From positions 99,408 to 163,407 of IMG/VR virus record IMGVR_UViG_3300035193_000067: 64,000 nt of DNA; one strand, given 5' to 3'. Below, piece by piece: positions 63,785-64,000 of the stretch. Positions within the stretch are counted from its first letter, which is position 1. Each line of letters begins with the position of its first letter. The position numbers and the translations under genes are program-made. Origin of the DNA: a virus. The notes beneath the pieces were generated by a model, which was not told where the DNA came from, ran no database searches, and saw only the letters and a list, made by a program, of their open reading frames with translations.

Positions 63785-64000
63785 TTATCCATAAAGCACA
63801 AACCTGTGATTAGACCCCAACCTGTACAATTGATTACTAAGAAGATTTTTACCATCAATGACACCAGTTTTCACTTTCAAGCTTTGTGTACAGGAGCACC
63901 AATACTGAATAGAAATCTTCCCACCCTTTCCTGCCGCAGCACGTCCACACTCCCCCACCTTGGCATGACCTTCATCTCCAACTATTGCAACACCTCGAAC
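63785..64000 (-). CDS. Octapeptide-repeat family protein, C-terminal part only
   Basis: 71 residues visible, N-terminus outside the window. Three octapeptides (GVAIVGDE, GHAKVGEC, GRAAAGKG) and a diverged C-terminal module (ISIQYWC, TGVIDGKNLLSNQLYRLGS). Eleventh member of the family here. Confidence 0.7.
   Translation of the reverse strand, partial: VRGVAIVGDEGHAKVGECGRAAAGKGGKISIQYWCSCTQSLKVKTGVIDGKNLLSNQLYRLGSNHRFVLYG

Noticed and set aside
1-64000. Insertion sequence or integrase
   Set aside because: No transposase, integrase or recombinase signature and no IS-type terminal repeats were seen in the window.

Overview
The window is a 64 kb piece of a large tailed-phage (Caudoviricetes) genome, or of an integrated or plasmid-like relative. 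Evidence: a large terminase subunit with ATPase and nuclease motifs, a very long tail-fibre-like protein, an SGNH-hydrolase virion-type gene, phage-style accessory enzymes (Dam methylase, NAD-dependent DNA ligase, macro domain, CYTH, Lar-like zinc ribbons), tRNA genes, and about 110 mostly tiny genes packed with ATGA/TAATG overlaps and strong AAAGGAG ribosome sites. The host is probably a Gram-negative-type bacterium: promoters are sigma70-like, a few sites look sigma54-like, and two secreted proteases carry signal or lipoprotein peptides. Species cannot be told from this sequence.

Layout: (1) 1-12131, minus strand: terL, a candidate small-terminase-like gene, a >1,485-residue tail-fibre-like protein, and small genes. 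(2) 12132-13041: divergent, gene-free. (3) 13042-36579, plus strand: virion-type genes with a shared N-terminal module, an SGNH hydrolase, then a long accessory region with dam, macro domain, GNAT, ligA, a matrixin-like protease and several repeat proteins. (4) 36580-37383: gene-free convergent region with ten GATC sites in about 200 bp, 35-bp tandem repeats and three iterons, one framed by a 15-bp inverted repeat. (5) 37384-39055, minus strand. (6) 39397-45508, plus strand: a second repeat-protein family, a lipoprotein metalloprotease, membrane microproteins. (7) 45509-46554: a second convergent gene-free region carrying an inverted, diverged copy of the iteron element. (8) 46555-64000, minus strand: more repeat proteins, two tRNA-type genes, BspA-type repeat protein, CYTH, HTH, S4, DnaJ-type zinc fingers.

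Three themes tie the window together. First, 22 TTGACA boxes, nearly all with a 17-bp spacer to a -10-like hexamer, and most followed by a short hairpin of changing sequence but constant position just upstream of the Shine-Dalgarno site. Second, two expanded protein families: eleven proteins built from an N-terminal 'VYVLRTC' module, octapeptide G-T-A-T-A-G-x-x repeats and a C-terminal module in many combinations; and four proteins with a 'VWVR...YSLTDP' module, one with six tandem copies. Third, signs of ongoing duplication and gene breakage: a 60-bp direct repeat that splits one family member, an 80-bp perfect inverted repeat, a 17-bp tandem duplication that frameshifts a gene, an in-frame amber codon, and homopolymer-associated frame breaks (which could also be sequencing errors).
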